This document shows, piece by piece, positions 25,074 to 35,735 of a stretch of DNA of 64,000 nucleotides. Each line of letters opens with the position of its first letter. Within the stretch, counting starts at the first letter, position 1. Under the pieces are notes generated by a model. That model saw only the letters and a list, made by a program, of their open reading frames with translations, did not search any database and was not told the origin of the DNA. The stretch comes from Symsagittifera roscoffensis (taxonomy: Eukaryota > Xenacoelomorpha > Acoela > Convolutidae), in assembly GCF_963678635.1 (NCBI RefSeq), contig NC_087066.1, forward strand, positions 45,001,624 to 45,065,623. The letters run 5' to 3'. The translations under genes were made by a program, and so were the position numbers.

Positions 25074-25451
25074 TGAGTTATATCCTTTTGGTTATACTCA
25101 TAAAGTAATTTCAGATAAGGTACACCGTCTGCTCGTCACGCTATCTTGTTTTCGGCCGGATAGATTCGTGCAACTTCTTAGTCTAATACCAATCTTAATC
25201 TTACTTTTATATCTCCTATTCTCAAAAGATCTAGTGTACACCGGTTTACGCTAGTTAGTTCCAGAATGAGAACAACTGTATTCTAAGCTTAATTCAAGTT
25301 GTTCTGGTGTTGAAACTACGAGTAGTTTCAACACTTACAAATAAGTGGGTTGTTAGTTTGATGGAGTATGATTGGTTAGTATTTAATACTTTATAGAGAT
25401 AAAATATCATAATAATAACCAATGATAAATACTAGTTTAGATCTGGTTCCA
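25074..25451 (-). repeat. E1 5' LTR (378 bp)
   Basis: It has the same length and TG...CA ends as 4,617-4,994 and is followed by the GTTA target duplication. On the strand opposite the element a reading frame crosses most of the LTR, as in E2. Confidence 0.92.
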
Positions 25452-28400
25452 GTTACCAAAAGAACTCTGCATAGAAAATCTAACAACAGAAAATGTTCTA
25501 GCAGACCTCCTTAAGCACGAAAAAGTAACCATCTCGCAATTTTTCTGAGAAACGAAACTGCCCTAACTGTTGACAAAGATTCAAGAAGGGTTATCTCTCA
25601 GTATGCTCTGCTGGAAAAAATTGTGCAGCAATTGCGAAAGTACGGGCTTTTTTTGCAAAATACTGAAGAAGTGGAGGATGATCGCAGGTTCAAGCAAACA
25701 TCGTCAAATAAACCTATACTGATAACGAAACCGATCATCACAGCAAAACCTCCCTGAGAAATTTATTTTGTTGTTACGATTTCAGAAAGTTAGCATTTGA
25801 CAAGGCAACTCAAATTAAAACTATACGATTCAAAATCGGAAACGGAATAAGACAGTGTTTTTAAACAAAAGCCAAGAAAAAAGAAACCTCTGAACAAACC
25901 TTACAAAATTGAATTTCAACTCTAGTCAGGAAGTCAACCCAGTGTCTGTTATGAAAAAAAACTTACTCTATGATTTGAAAGTGGATACCATTTTTGAAAA
26001 TTGATTCAGTAGACTTATTCACAAGATGTGCCTGCCAATGTTTTGGCAGCACCATCAATGTGATTGGAAGATACGTTCAAATCGATGGCGAGCAAGTAAT
26101 TAGAGGTTTTTCCTAACTGGAAGCGCACGGAAAAACCTCTTAAGAAACGCTACCTTGTCTAATCTAGTTATAAAACTATCACAATTTCCGGATCTATCCT
26201 CTGGTCACTACAGCGAGGTTTGCCGATTTGAATTCATTAGCATTACTGACTTTTATGTGAAACAAATTGAAACAGGAGATCTCCCAGTCAAAGCACCAAG
26301 AATCCACAAGGTGAGATTAGAGAAGTTAAAATTTTGAGACATGTCTCTTCAAATGGCTGGTTTTGTTTGATAATCGACTCATGACAATACAAAATGATAG
26401 AAATTTAAATCTGAAAAGGATCAAAAAAGCAATAAATGAGAATTGTTAACATTACATTGTTCATTTTGGAATTTTTTTTTTAAAGTTATCCTGATTTGAA
26501 TGTCGATTGTTTGTTTTTACGGACGACTGGTAGTGCCTGCTGTCTAAGAGCTCCAATGCGCAAAATATCATAAAGCTCACCATGGTCAGTTTGTCATAAA
26601 AAATCTAGCCCTCTACTATATGTGGCTGCTAAAAATCTAAGAAATTAAAACCACTAGTGCATTCGTCAGATAACCCAAAGTTACCTTGACTCCATGGAAA
26701 TATTACCTATCGTTGGGGGTTATGTTCTCATACGCATCGATCGTTTGTCTTTTTTCCGCTAGCTCAGGTTACTTCTAGCACTTTGGCAAAAACAACAAAA
26801 AGTTTCACTACAAAATTATATATCATGCCATTCCAAAAAACATCTGAACGGACCACGGATGAGGTAATTTAATTATGGCTAAAAAGGTAAAAAGAGTTAT
26901 GCCATGAAAAAAACAACCTCATAAATTTACGGTCATGAATTACTTCATGAATTATCCACGAGAGCACCATGGGGGAAGAGGACTAGTTGAAGTTAAAGTG
27001 CCGTAGAAGAAATGGTTGGGATGCTCCTGATATTATCGCAGATGCGATATTGGATGAAACTGAAACATTATCGGATGAAATTACCAATGCCACGAAATAA
27101 ATACCGACTAGTGCTGGCTCACTGATGAAATTCCTCGAGAAATCAGAAAAACGCGTGGCCCTAGGATTCCATAAGCCGCTAAACGACTTGCCCGGAAAGA
27201 CAATTATATCTACCAAAGTGCAAGATCGAAAAAAAACTGACAGAAATGCTTACAAACGCAAAAAACATATCTAAATCAGATCTAGCCATCAAGGTTTTCC
27301 AACAAGAACTCAGCTCAAAGAAAAACGAACAGTTGGTAAACTTTACGCTACGAAAAGCCCCTGAACTTCCCCTAAAAAAGTAGGCTTCAAGAGTTTTCTA
27401 CCGCGCTAAATCTTATTTAACAGGCAAGCTAATTTAACAGGCAAGCAAGAAACTGGGTATAACGAGGAGAAAAGCAGCTATGAACATCTCGATAGAGACA
27501 TTTCTTAGAGAAGAAGAAAGAGAAGTCTGCCAGCCTTAGAAAACGAAAGTCACGGCTAAACGAAAGTCGATCAAAACGAAAGTCACGGCTAAACCAAAGA
27601 CTGAGAACCTTAAAGCTCAGAACCCTCCAAGTACGAGATCAGACTTTGAATCCGATGAAAACTTTTTGAAACCTAACTTAAAAAGACTCAAGAATATCTC
27701 AGAACATCTACTCCTCAAGCAGCCCCGGAAAAGAAGGAAAAAAATCGTAATTAGAAAAGTTTAGCCCTATGATCATAATCAGAAGTCCAGATAAGAACAC
27801 CACTTCTAATAGCACTGCAGAGCAACTTATCTCAACAACTACTGCAGAGCCAAAAGTATCTCACCTATCAGACTAGATGACAGAATTCAGCCCAAGAGCG
27901 ATATCATTGTCACCCCTTCAACCATTTCATTGACCACAACAGATCCAAATGAGTTCGGGGTTCAAGACAACCAAACTCAACCTTCTGTAGATGACTGGCC
28001 AAAGACGCCATCCAATTTGGCTTTATTGAAATCATTAGGTGAAAACTGGCCTTAGGCACAGTAAAAACAAAAATTTCTTCCTCGGTACAGTCGTCACCAC
28101 AAGCTAAACAACCAGCCTTCTGCCATAGATGAAAAATGTATGACTAGTCTTCTTCATAAGATTTCAAATCTCCAAACTGTTTTTTTAAGTTATTTCAAGT
28201 TACGTTATTGTTCGTTTTCAATCACAGTAAACATGGTTAATAGTAATCGACAATCAGAACGACAATCAAACGTTGCAGAGACTGCATTATGAGGTTATGC
28301 CAAGGAGTAAAACCTATCTTTGAAAAAAGTGTATATAATCAAATGGCCAGATAATAACAATCAGGTGCAAGAAATTGCAGCTAGTTTCTTTCAACGTTGT

Positions 28401-28650
28401 AAGCTTTAGTCGAATTTTTAGCAAATCTGGTCGCATAAAAGCAAACCTGGATATTTGAGTTAGTTTTTTTGAATGGTTATAGCTGGACTCTTTTGCGAGC
28501 ATCATCGAAAATACTTGAGAGCTTGATCAATCCAAGACGCAAAGAAGACCTAAAGAAGACACACTTGCGAATTGCTCACAACTAGCTATTGTTAAGTTTT
28601 GCTGATTTTTTCTTGTCTTCATTTCGTCATTTTAATTCAACTCTATACTG
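25452..28650. other. Degenerate region, possible remains of an older element
   Basis: No intact gene. Scattered short plus-strand stretches look once-coding (for example 26,155-26,337, and a Lys/Ser/Thr/Pro-rich stretch around 27,540-28,050) but are broken by stops every few dozen codons and match nothing I recognise. Small direct duplications occur at about 27,418-27,445 and 27,540-27,595. A ~57-base word at about 28,119-28,175 recurs at 35,751-35,805, showing a dispersed repeat. Confidence 0.35.
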
Positions 28651-28777
28651 TTAATGATAGTTAACGATAGTACTGTTAACTCTGTACTTATTCAAGATAC
28701 TGTTAACGATTTTTGGTACAGTTAGAAAGATTTAATTGTAATTTAGTGGATCAAAGTAAATCGAAAGTTTCAAGTTT

Positions 28778-29304
28778 TTAAAACTTCCTTTTTTTCTGAT
28801 TCCAATACGATTCAACATAGTAAGTGTGCACACTGGTTGAGGGTTCCACAAAATTTATTGAGTGATTCACAGTCCTGTGGCTAAGTCCTGCCCGGGAAAT
28901 TGCGTTGTACGCTCTCCATTCGTCTGAATGTACAACCAACCCGGGCTCAACTGCGGCTAAAATAATTGGAAGTAGGGTATCAATACATCGGCGTTCCACT
29001 ATTTCCATATAGCCGATTGCAGGGCGAATACTTGTGTCAAAAATAGCAAAAACCCATATTGGATTGTGGGGGACTCGACCACGGTGTTTTTTGGCTTGTG
29101 AGAAAAACAACTGTCGTCAATTTCTACAATATCTCGCGGTCCTCCAAGCCGAATAGGGTGTTTTTTCAGCCGTTCGGCACAAATTTTTCGAAAACATGCA
29201 AAGGCATTCGTAATCGTCTTGTCGTTGAGGCCAGTTTGTATTTTCACTTGCTTGTTGGATGTCTGTATGGACCAGAGATAAATAATATGCAACCATTCAG
29301 GCAA
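28778..29304 (-). pseudogene. Merlin-type (ISXO2-like) DNA transposase, frameshifted
   Basis: Two overlapping minus-strand frames make up a DDE transposase of the IS1016/ISXO2-like Merlin superfamily. The upstream frame (28,999-29,304) has LPEWLHIIYLW and GGPRDIVEIDDSCF with the first catalytic Asp (29,116-29,118). The downstream frame (28,778-29,110) has KKHRGRVPHNP, the second Asp in VVHSDEWRAY (28,922-28,924) and the Glu in YYVESYWNQKK (28,811-28,813). The shift lies in an A/T run at about 29,098-29,110 right after the first motif. The C-terminus ends early, soon after the catalytic Glu. Terminal inverted repeats could not be located. Upstream codons at 29,353-29,562 (minus) may belong to the N-terminal part. 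One base separates the frames, so a sequencing error is possible. Confidence 0.8.
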
Positions 29305-31022
29305 AGATAAGTTGGAATTTTCAAAAAAAAAACAGAAAAACAGAAAATCAACCTAAAGCGTGAACCGACATAACTTGTCGTCCAATTTGAGAAAGCATCG
29401 ATCAACAAATTTCAGCAAAACTTTAAGGGAGGTCCTGGAAATAATTACTTTGTTGAGTTTTGCCAAACCCAGTTGACGCGACACTCGGGAGCTTGGATTA
29501 GCGCCAGTTGATCGGCTAGATAAAAAGACCCGGCTTTTGATGTCATTCGTTTGCTCTTGCATGTCTATTTGAGCTGTATAACGAAGTCGATTCTTTCATC
29601 TATGCAAAAACAAAATGCGGCAAGTTTTTACTACGGGCTAATTTTCGACCTTCCACGTAGGAAAAGGTGCGCTCACCATCCAAACCTTGATACATATACT
29701 TGGATAAAAAAAGCTTTCGAAGATCAAATTTTCCGGTTTGTTGCTTCAGAAGTTGCCATCAAAGTGGCAGAGCACCAGCAAATCAAAGCCAATAATATGA
29801 TAGTTTAAAAGGCTCAAACATTGTAAAAACAATTTTATTCTGAAGTAACCTGTGGGGTTTCTTCTTTAACCTGAAGCAACGTCCATCAGTTTTGCTTTGT
29901 TTTTATCGTTCACCTTTTATCTCACTTACTGTCGGCTGAAACAAAACATCGCAAATTGCAAAGAGTCATTTTTCGAAACGCAACGAATCGTTGCTTGCGA
30001 TGATTTGTGGCTACTCCCCCTGTCTCTTCTTTTGGCATTTGATATCTTCACTATCCAGATCGTTTTAAGGTGGTGTTTCTATGATGCACCAACAGTAAGT
30101 TCTCCTTTCGGTTCATTTGGTGCCATTTTCATAAACATCGCAAAAAATGGCAGAAAATTGCTTTTGGGACATTTCATGAGAAAAACTTTTTCCTCTCTTG
30201 GTTTCTCGGCCGTGTTTGGTAACTTGTGATCGATCTTATTATTCTAGACAATCATTTGACGCAGAGCTAAACATTTATAGTCTTGTGCCAAAAAACTGGA
30301 CCAAAATTAGTCAATGAAAAGTCTGGGGAAAAAATGAAAAAAATATGCTCGCAAATGGTAGTTTCATAAAACACACCCTTTTCCACGCTAAAAAAATTAC
30401 TAGAGTCTGTTCCGCTCAAAAATCTGTTTGGCAATGGGCTGACCGACCTGAGACCGCCTGCAAAACGATCTTAAGACTTACGCGTACCATAGTGTCTAAT
30501 CTCTAATAATCTAGCCTCGATCTTAAACGTGCCATAATTGTCTAGCCATATTACCATATTTGATGCATTGTGATAATAATACATTGTACAGCTGTTCATT
30601 TCGAAAAAGTTACCTACAGTATTGTAAATTGACAAAAATTTGATTTTGCTGAATGGAAAGTATTGGATTTTATCTTATGTTGGTTCTTAAAGACGATATT
30701 AGAACTAAATCTCCCTATAATTGATTAGCCATTTATTCAAATCCAAACACAAAATGCGAGTTATCAAATAATCCTGACTTAATTGAGCGCAGAGCAGTCA
30801 GTCTGAACGACGAAAACTTTTTGAGTTCACAAGTTTGTGACAAAGTAGCTTCAATACGGCTCATATAATTATGAGTTCAGTTGACATGTAATATACACGA
30901 TCACTCGATGGCTCTTACCAGCAAATAGACGTGAAATCAGTTCCTCCAATACCAACTTTCTCACGTTTTCACTAAAATCATCAATAGGGTTTGAAAGTTT
31001 TGAAATTTGAATTTTATTAAAA
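29305..31022. other. Interval between transposase and membrane-protein gene, no supported gene
   Basis: Open frames at 29,551-29,808 and 29,897-30,229 (plus) have a less AT-driven composition than most, and the second has a hydrophobic segment, but neither has a recognisable domain, and I cannot define exon borders. The proximal part could hold the 5' half of the Merlin element. Confidence 0.3.
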
Positions 31023-32136
31023 ATGAACCCAACTACTACCAGTTCGATATGCCGAAAAAATTTCCTTCTATTAGCCTTTATTTTCCTCAGATTTTCATCA
31101 ATGGTACCGATTGAAGCCGCAAATATTCCATCTTTAGAAACCACGGGATCCCAAAAAAATTTAAAGAGGCCTTTTGAGGAGGTTAATGAAGTAGACAAGT
31201 CGGCGGCTTCGATTTCCAGCATCGAAATACCAAGAGAAGCGGGGAAAGAAAAGAACGCCAATAAAAAGATGAGTCACCCTTTGTTGCCGAAAAAGCGTCT
31301 GGAGGTGGCCGAGGGCGAAGAAGCTAAGACAGATACTGCTGTTGATAGTGACCCACGCAGATCTACAAGCTATACACATGCCTTCCAGTCAAAACAGTAA
31401 GTTTAAAGCATTTTGAGCTCTAAATGAGAGCAGATACCTGCGGAGGGGCGGAAATGGTGGGGGGGGGGATGGTGTTGGTGGTGGTTGCCCGGGTCGAGAT
31501 CCCGCTCAAAAACCGCTCAAGATATGAGCGGTTTGAGCGGTTTTCCAGCAAGGTTTGAGCGGTTTTTTTTGGAAAAACCGCTCATTTCTTGCCGTGATTT
31601 TTGAACGGTTTTTCAAGCAAGATTTGAGCGGTTTTTAAGCGGTTTTTGAGCGGTCTTATAAAGAAAACTGATTAAAACCATCAAAAAGGCCTGGAAAGGT
31701 AATGTGACGGTAAGATGCAGTTGAAATACTATCTACAACCCGGGTTGACCTCCATGGTCTTTGAAAGAAAAATTACACATCAAATCACCCTTTCCCTAGC
31801 CTTGAATTCAGAAGAGTTGTTGACAAAACCGTTTTTTAAAAATTTTGTCGAACTTTTTATAAGTCTCATTTTAAAGTTTTCAAGCTTTAACAAAAACCCA
31901 GATTTGACTACAATCAGCAAAATCTTTACTTTTAGGGCTGGTCAATCAAAAGTGGCTATCGTAAAATAGTACAAAAGGGAGGAACCTTTGAGAAATTTTA
32001 GCCAGCCGCCTCCCCTGAATTTGACCATTATTGTTTTTGCTTTAGGTTGTGGAAGAAACCTCTCATCATGCTCAGTGTATTGTTAGCCTTGGTTATTCTT
32101 CTAGTGGTATATGTGACACTCTCTCGTCCATACTAG
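31023..32136 (+). CDS. Small transmembrane protein, two exons (paralogue at 31 kb)
   Basis: Exon 1 is 31,023-31,396. Exon 2 is 32,046-32,136, ending in TAG. The donor is CA|GTAAGT and the acceptor TTTGCTTTAG|G (649-bp intron). The joined frame has 154 codons. Residues about 1-32 form a leader with a hydrophobic core (NFLLLAFIFLRF), followed by a ~90-residue polar, Glu/Lys/Ser-rich region, then Gln-Leu-Trp-Lys-Lys at the junction and a helix (PLIMLSVLLALVILLVVYV), ending after five more residues. Topology is uncertain: the leader looks like a signal peptide, but the Lys pair before the helix favours that side facing the cytosol. The splice phase, junction residues and layout match the gene at 47.0 kb and the exon at 215-458. 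No known family is recognised. A role at a membrane is inference only. Confidence 0.72.
31488..31662. repeat. GAGCGGTT / AACCGCTC repeat cluster inside an intron
   Basis: Within the intron of the 31-kb gene, the word GAGCGGTTT or its reverse complement AAACCGCTC occurs about ten times in under 180 bases, in both orientations, so the segment can fold into several hairpins. It follows a G-run (ten G at about 31,459-31,468). Confidence 0.7.
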
Positions 32137-32705
32137 CGATGAAGCATCTTGTCAACTGTACCAACAACTTGCAACATGGCATCTGACAAAACCAACTTGT
32201 TCCTTTTGTAATTGAAGTTTGTAGTATATTGCTGTTTTGTAGTACCGTTTGTAGTTGCAACCAAAACTGTAGTTCATTTAATCATGTTATCATTATTTGG
32301 TCAATAACTTTTTTTGATTTTGTTTTATTTATGAACTTATTTTTTGTTCCAACTTTCGAAGAAAGCGAGGAATTTAAATCCTAGAGTTAATTTGTTTTTA
32401 CTCAGACCAATTAAAAAACAGTTTGCAGCTTGTGCTCCGGTCCTAGATTTTTTTAGATTCCCAGGTGGAACTATTTGCACTAGCCTAATTGCACTGAGGC
32501 AAAACAAAATGGCAGTATCGAATCCTTATACGACTCAAATTTTAGCAAATTGATATATTGACAATCTTTAAACTTAAAAGTGTTTCTCAAAGTGTTTTGA
32601 CTGAAAACTACCCGGGATGACTAAAAACGCTATTCATGTAGTTCTCAATTATGCTATATACATTTTATACTTCTATAAAGTAGCATGAAAACTTTATGGC
32701 AATAG
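32137..32705. other. 3' flank of the 31-kb gene, no gene seen
   Basis: AT-rich. No canonical AATAAA lies near the stop. Contains the ATAG target site of E2 at 32,702-32,705. Confidence 0.4.
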
Positions 32706-33096
32706 TGAGGTATGAACTTTCGCCTTTACTCATAGAATAATTTCAGATAAGGTACACCGTCTGTTCGTCACGCTATCTTATTTTCGGCCAGATAGATTCG
32801 TGCAACTACTTAGTCTAATACCAATCTTAATCTCACTCTTATATCTCCCAGTCTCAATAGATCTAGTGTATACTGGTTTTCGCGAGTTAGTTCTTGGAGT
32901 TTATCCAGAAGATGAACAACTGTATTCTAAGATTTGTTCATATTGTTCTGGTGCTGAAACTACAAGTAGGTTCAGCACTTACAAATAATTGTCAATGTTA
33001 GAGTTGGAATATGATTGGTTAGTTAGTAATATTTTATAAAGATAGTTTTATCAATAATATAATTGGTTTAAAAATACTATTTTATAACTGGTTCCA
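32706..33096 (-). repeat. E2 3' LTR (391 bp)
   Basis: Homologous along its length to the E1 LTRs but with 13 extra bases near the middle. It is followed inward by CCCATCCGGGG, the counterpart of the E1 polypurine edge. Confidence 0.9.
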
Positions 33097-33520
33097 CCCA
33101 TCCGGGGCCTAGAGAGTTTTTAGTTTTTAATTGTTTATTGTAGTGAAGGATAGGTGATGTAGTTTTTTTTTTGAAGTTGTGAGCAGTGGCTTCTTGGAGA
33201 GAGGAGAGATGTAGTTCTTTGTGTAGATGGAAGTTTTGTTCGTGTTTCAAGTTGGGTCTCATTGATCGTGGGTAGTCTTAGGTGGTTGTGTCAAGACTTC
33301 TGATCGATGCAATGATGTATCGATTTCATTAAGTTTAGAGCGAGACTACGTGCAGGGTGAAGTATGAGTTTTCCGTGTGAAGTTCCAAGTGACTAGGATT
33401 GGTATGTGAGATCAACACCGAGATGGCCATTGGTCTGGTTCAATGGGTTTCATTTACTCTGATGCTGAATCCATACTTAAAATTTTTTGAGATATGATCA
33501 AAGATTTAACGTTTTATTCT
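33097..33520 (-). other. E2 3' internal sequence with relic of the 3' frame
   Basis: Homologous to E1 4,995-5,400. The conserved part of the small 3' frame is visible at about 33,420-33,480 but is interrupted by a stop. The rest is not coding. Confidence 0.6.
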
Positions 33521-34120
33521 TATTTCAGGAGTTTCTTGTTTACAAGGGTTATTTTCTTTTTCATTTAAATTTACAAATAAGCTTTGACAAAATTGTACTT
33601 GTCGTCGGGCGGGATCACTTTGTGGTTGTATGAAAAATGAAAGTATTGAGCTATCGTCAAAATTTTCAATGTACTCTTTCGTTCTTCGTTTTGTAGAAAT
33701 TTTAATGTGTAATTTTCAACATGTCTTATTGGTTGATTCCATTTATATAGGGTTATTGGTTTGTTAATTTTTTTTTGATCTGCGTTTTCCTTTAATTAAT
33801 GATGATGTTGTAGCTTCTGATCCAGAGAATTATATTTGGTCTTCTATCGGTATATTCTTATTTACTGAACATTTCAAATCTTTAAGTTCCTGTATTGTGT
33901 TTGTTTCTGATTCTGAGACTGCGTTCCGTCTTTTTGAATATCTTCTTTTGATAATATTCTTTTGCTATGTTATAATTGTCTTTTTTCATGTTTGTCTTTT
34001 TGGTCTAATATATCCTATTATTTGTCTGAGCGGTGTGATTACAAAATCGTATCTTTCGTTTTCTATTAATTATTTATGTCATATGATTGTTGGTTTACTG
34101 CCTAGATTATCTATTGACAA
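33520..34120 (-). pseudogene. E2 gag start and pre-gag frame (degenerate)
   Basis: On the minus strand about 34,120 to 33,670 is the pre-gag frame, recognisable against E3 (an ITP..Q..GYIR.KRQT block, a basic segment, a Ser/Glu-rich segment) but with several stops. About 33,690-33,520 matches the first gag codons, including a FCQ(S/N)L block, then ends at the deletion joint. At the codon that is TGA in E3 this copy has CGG. Confidence 0.6.
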
Positions 34121-35378
34121 AAGGTTTAGGATGATGAGTGCAATACTTGGGGCGTTAGAATTTTTATTTTCCTAAACTGTTAGTTCTTATGGTTTTTATG
34201 TGGTTATCTTAAGTTGGTGCATAGATTGTCATGATTGACCTGTTGGAGAGAGAGTATAACAATTCGTGAGACTGATTCTTTACTTTCTCGTGACTAGGTT
34301 TTAATTTATGATTGACTTACTTAATCTCACCTAGGCGTTGTGATTTGTGATCAAGGGTTGGAGAAAAATAAATCAATCCACAAGGTTCAGCTATAATTAG
34401 AACACAGGTAGATCGTTAGATACTATTTTATGACTTACTAATTATTTAGGGTTTTAGCCTGGGTCATCCAGAAGGAAGGGTTCAAGTGAAGGATGATTAA
34501 CCGAAGTTCTTCACTGTCTATCTTAATTAAAATGGTTAGTTTTTCAAAAATTTCTATTAGTCCCGGGTCGTTTATAAGGGTTGGAGAGTGAATTGACGTT
34601 TGAAGTCGTTAGACACTTTTAAAATTTTGCGGTCCGGAGAACAAAATTGTTCTGATTTGATTCAAGGGAAACCTTGATGATCAGAAATTAAATTTAAAAA
34701 AAATTAGTTTTAAATGGAATTAAAAATCCAAGGAAAGCATTGATAATCGGTTTATGAAATAAAAGTGAATTATGGAATTATGGATTTTAGTTTAAGAAGA
34801 TTTAAAAGTTAATGCTTGGATGATATTAGTTTTTTTGAATTTATACTGTAATGTTTTAGGTGACGAGGCTGGGATGAAAAAAAGATAATGTGTGTTAATT
34901 CATAAAACTAACAATGAAAAAGAATTCTAATACTAACTAATTTTTGTATTTTTTATTCAATAAATTATTTATACAACAGTTTTCATTTACTGCAGATTTT
35001 GGGGGGAACGACATGTGTTCTTTTTATCAGCCGTTATTGTTTATATAGTAGGTTTAGCAGCAAATGAATTGTTGAAGAATTATTCTTCAAATAATTTTCA
35101 TGTCAATAGAAGAAAATCTAAATTGGCTGCATAAAGTCTTCTAAATACAAAAATTTGTTCCGGTTTCCGTCGTAATATTATGTAGCAGATTGGATCTTGA
35201 TCTTGGTCTTCTTGCAGTACCTGGTATTTCTTGTATTGTTTGGAAAATTGGCGTAGATTTATTGAGACGTAGAGACATTTCTATTGAATTGTCTATTCCA
35301 TCTAACATTTTAGCAATTTTGCAATTGTCTAATTCTAATATATTTAAGGTCTTGTTCGAGACTTATGGTCGCATCAGA
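34121..35378 (-). other. E2 leader and primer-binding site
   Basis: Homologous to the E1 and E3 leaders. Hairpin words CAAGGGAAACCTTGATGATC and CCAAGGAAAGCATTGATAATC lie at about 34,661-34,750. The primer-binding site next to the LTR has one change in the expected TGG (TGA). Confidence 0.65.
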
Positions 35379-35735
35379 TGAGTTATGACCTTTGGCCGTC
35401 TGTTCGTCACGCTATCTTATTTTCGGCCTGTTAGATTCGTGCGACTTCTTAGTCTAATACCAATATTAATCTTACTCTTATATCTCCTAGTCTCAATGGA
35501 TCTAGTGTACACTGGTTTTCGCGAGTTAGTTCTGGGATTTTATCCAGAAGGAGAACAACTGTATTCTAAGATTTATTCAAATTGTTCTGGTGCTGAGACT
35601 ACAAGTAGTTTCAGCACTTACAAATAAGTGTCAATGTTAAAGATGGAATATGATTGGTTAGTTACTTATATTTTATAGAGATAGTTTTATCAATAATATA
35701 GTTGGTTTATAAATACTAGTTTAGAACTGGTTCCA
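35379..35735 (-). repeat. E2 5' LTR (357 bp, short deletion)
   Basis: Same family as 32,706-33,096 but lacking about 34 bases near its inner end. Followed by the ATAG duplication. Confidence 0.9.

Larger units (their letters stand above)
4617..25451 (-). mobile_element. E1: 20.8-kb env-bearing Ty3/gypsy-type LTR retroelement (defective provirus-like copy)
   Basis: Two direct 378-bp LTRs (4,617-4,994 and 25,074-25,451) are bounded by TG...CA and flanked by a 4-bp target duplication GTTA (4,613-4,616 and 25,452-25,455), so both ends are intact. Read on the minus strand the order is 5' LTR, primer-binding site, 1.7-kb leader with a pre-gag frame, gag (from 23,347), protease, RT, RNase H, integrase, env (about 10.5 to 6.4 kb), a small 3' frame, and the 3' LTR. 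Frameshifts and stops interrupt nearly every gene, the RT catalytic box is deleted, and the integrase segment is present four times in tandem, which accounts for about 4.4 kb of the unusual length. E3 in this window is an intact relative for gag-pol. By eye the LTRs differ at about 22 positions, so the insertion is not recent. Confidence 0.93.
32706..35735 (-). mobile_element. E2: internally deleted derivative of the E1/E3 element family
   Basis: Two LTRs (32,706-33,096 and 35,379-35,735) are in direct orientation, flanked by an ATAG target duplication (32,702-32,705 and 35,736-35,739), which marks a bona fide insertion. The 2.3-kb interior keeps the primer-binding site, the leader with its hairpins, the pre-gag frame, and about the first 60 codons of gag (about 33,520-33,690). 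It then joins at about 33,500-33,520 to sequence homologous to the last 400 bases before the E1 3' LTR. All of pol and env is missing. It is best read as a non-autonomous copy that would have needed a full-length relative. The deletion may predate or postdate insertion. Confidence 0.88.
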
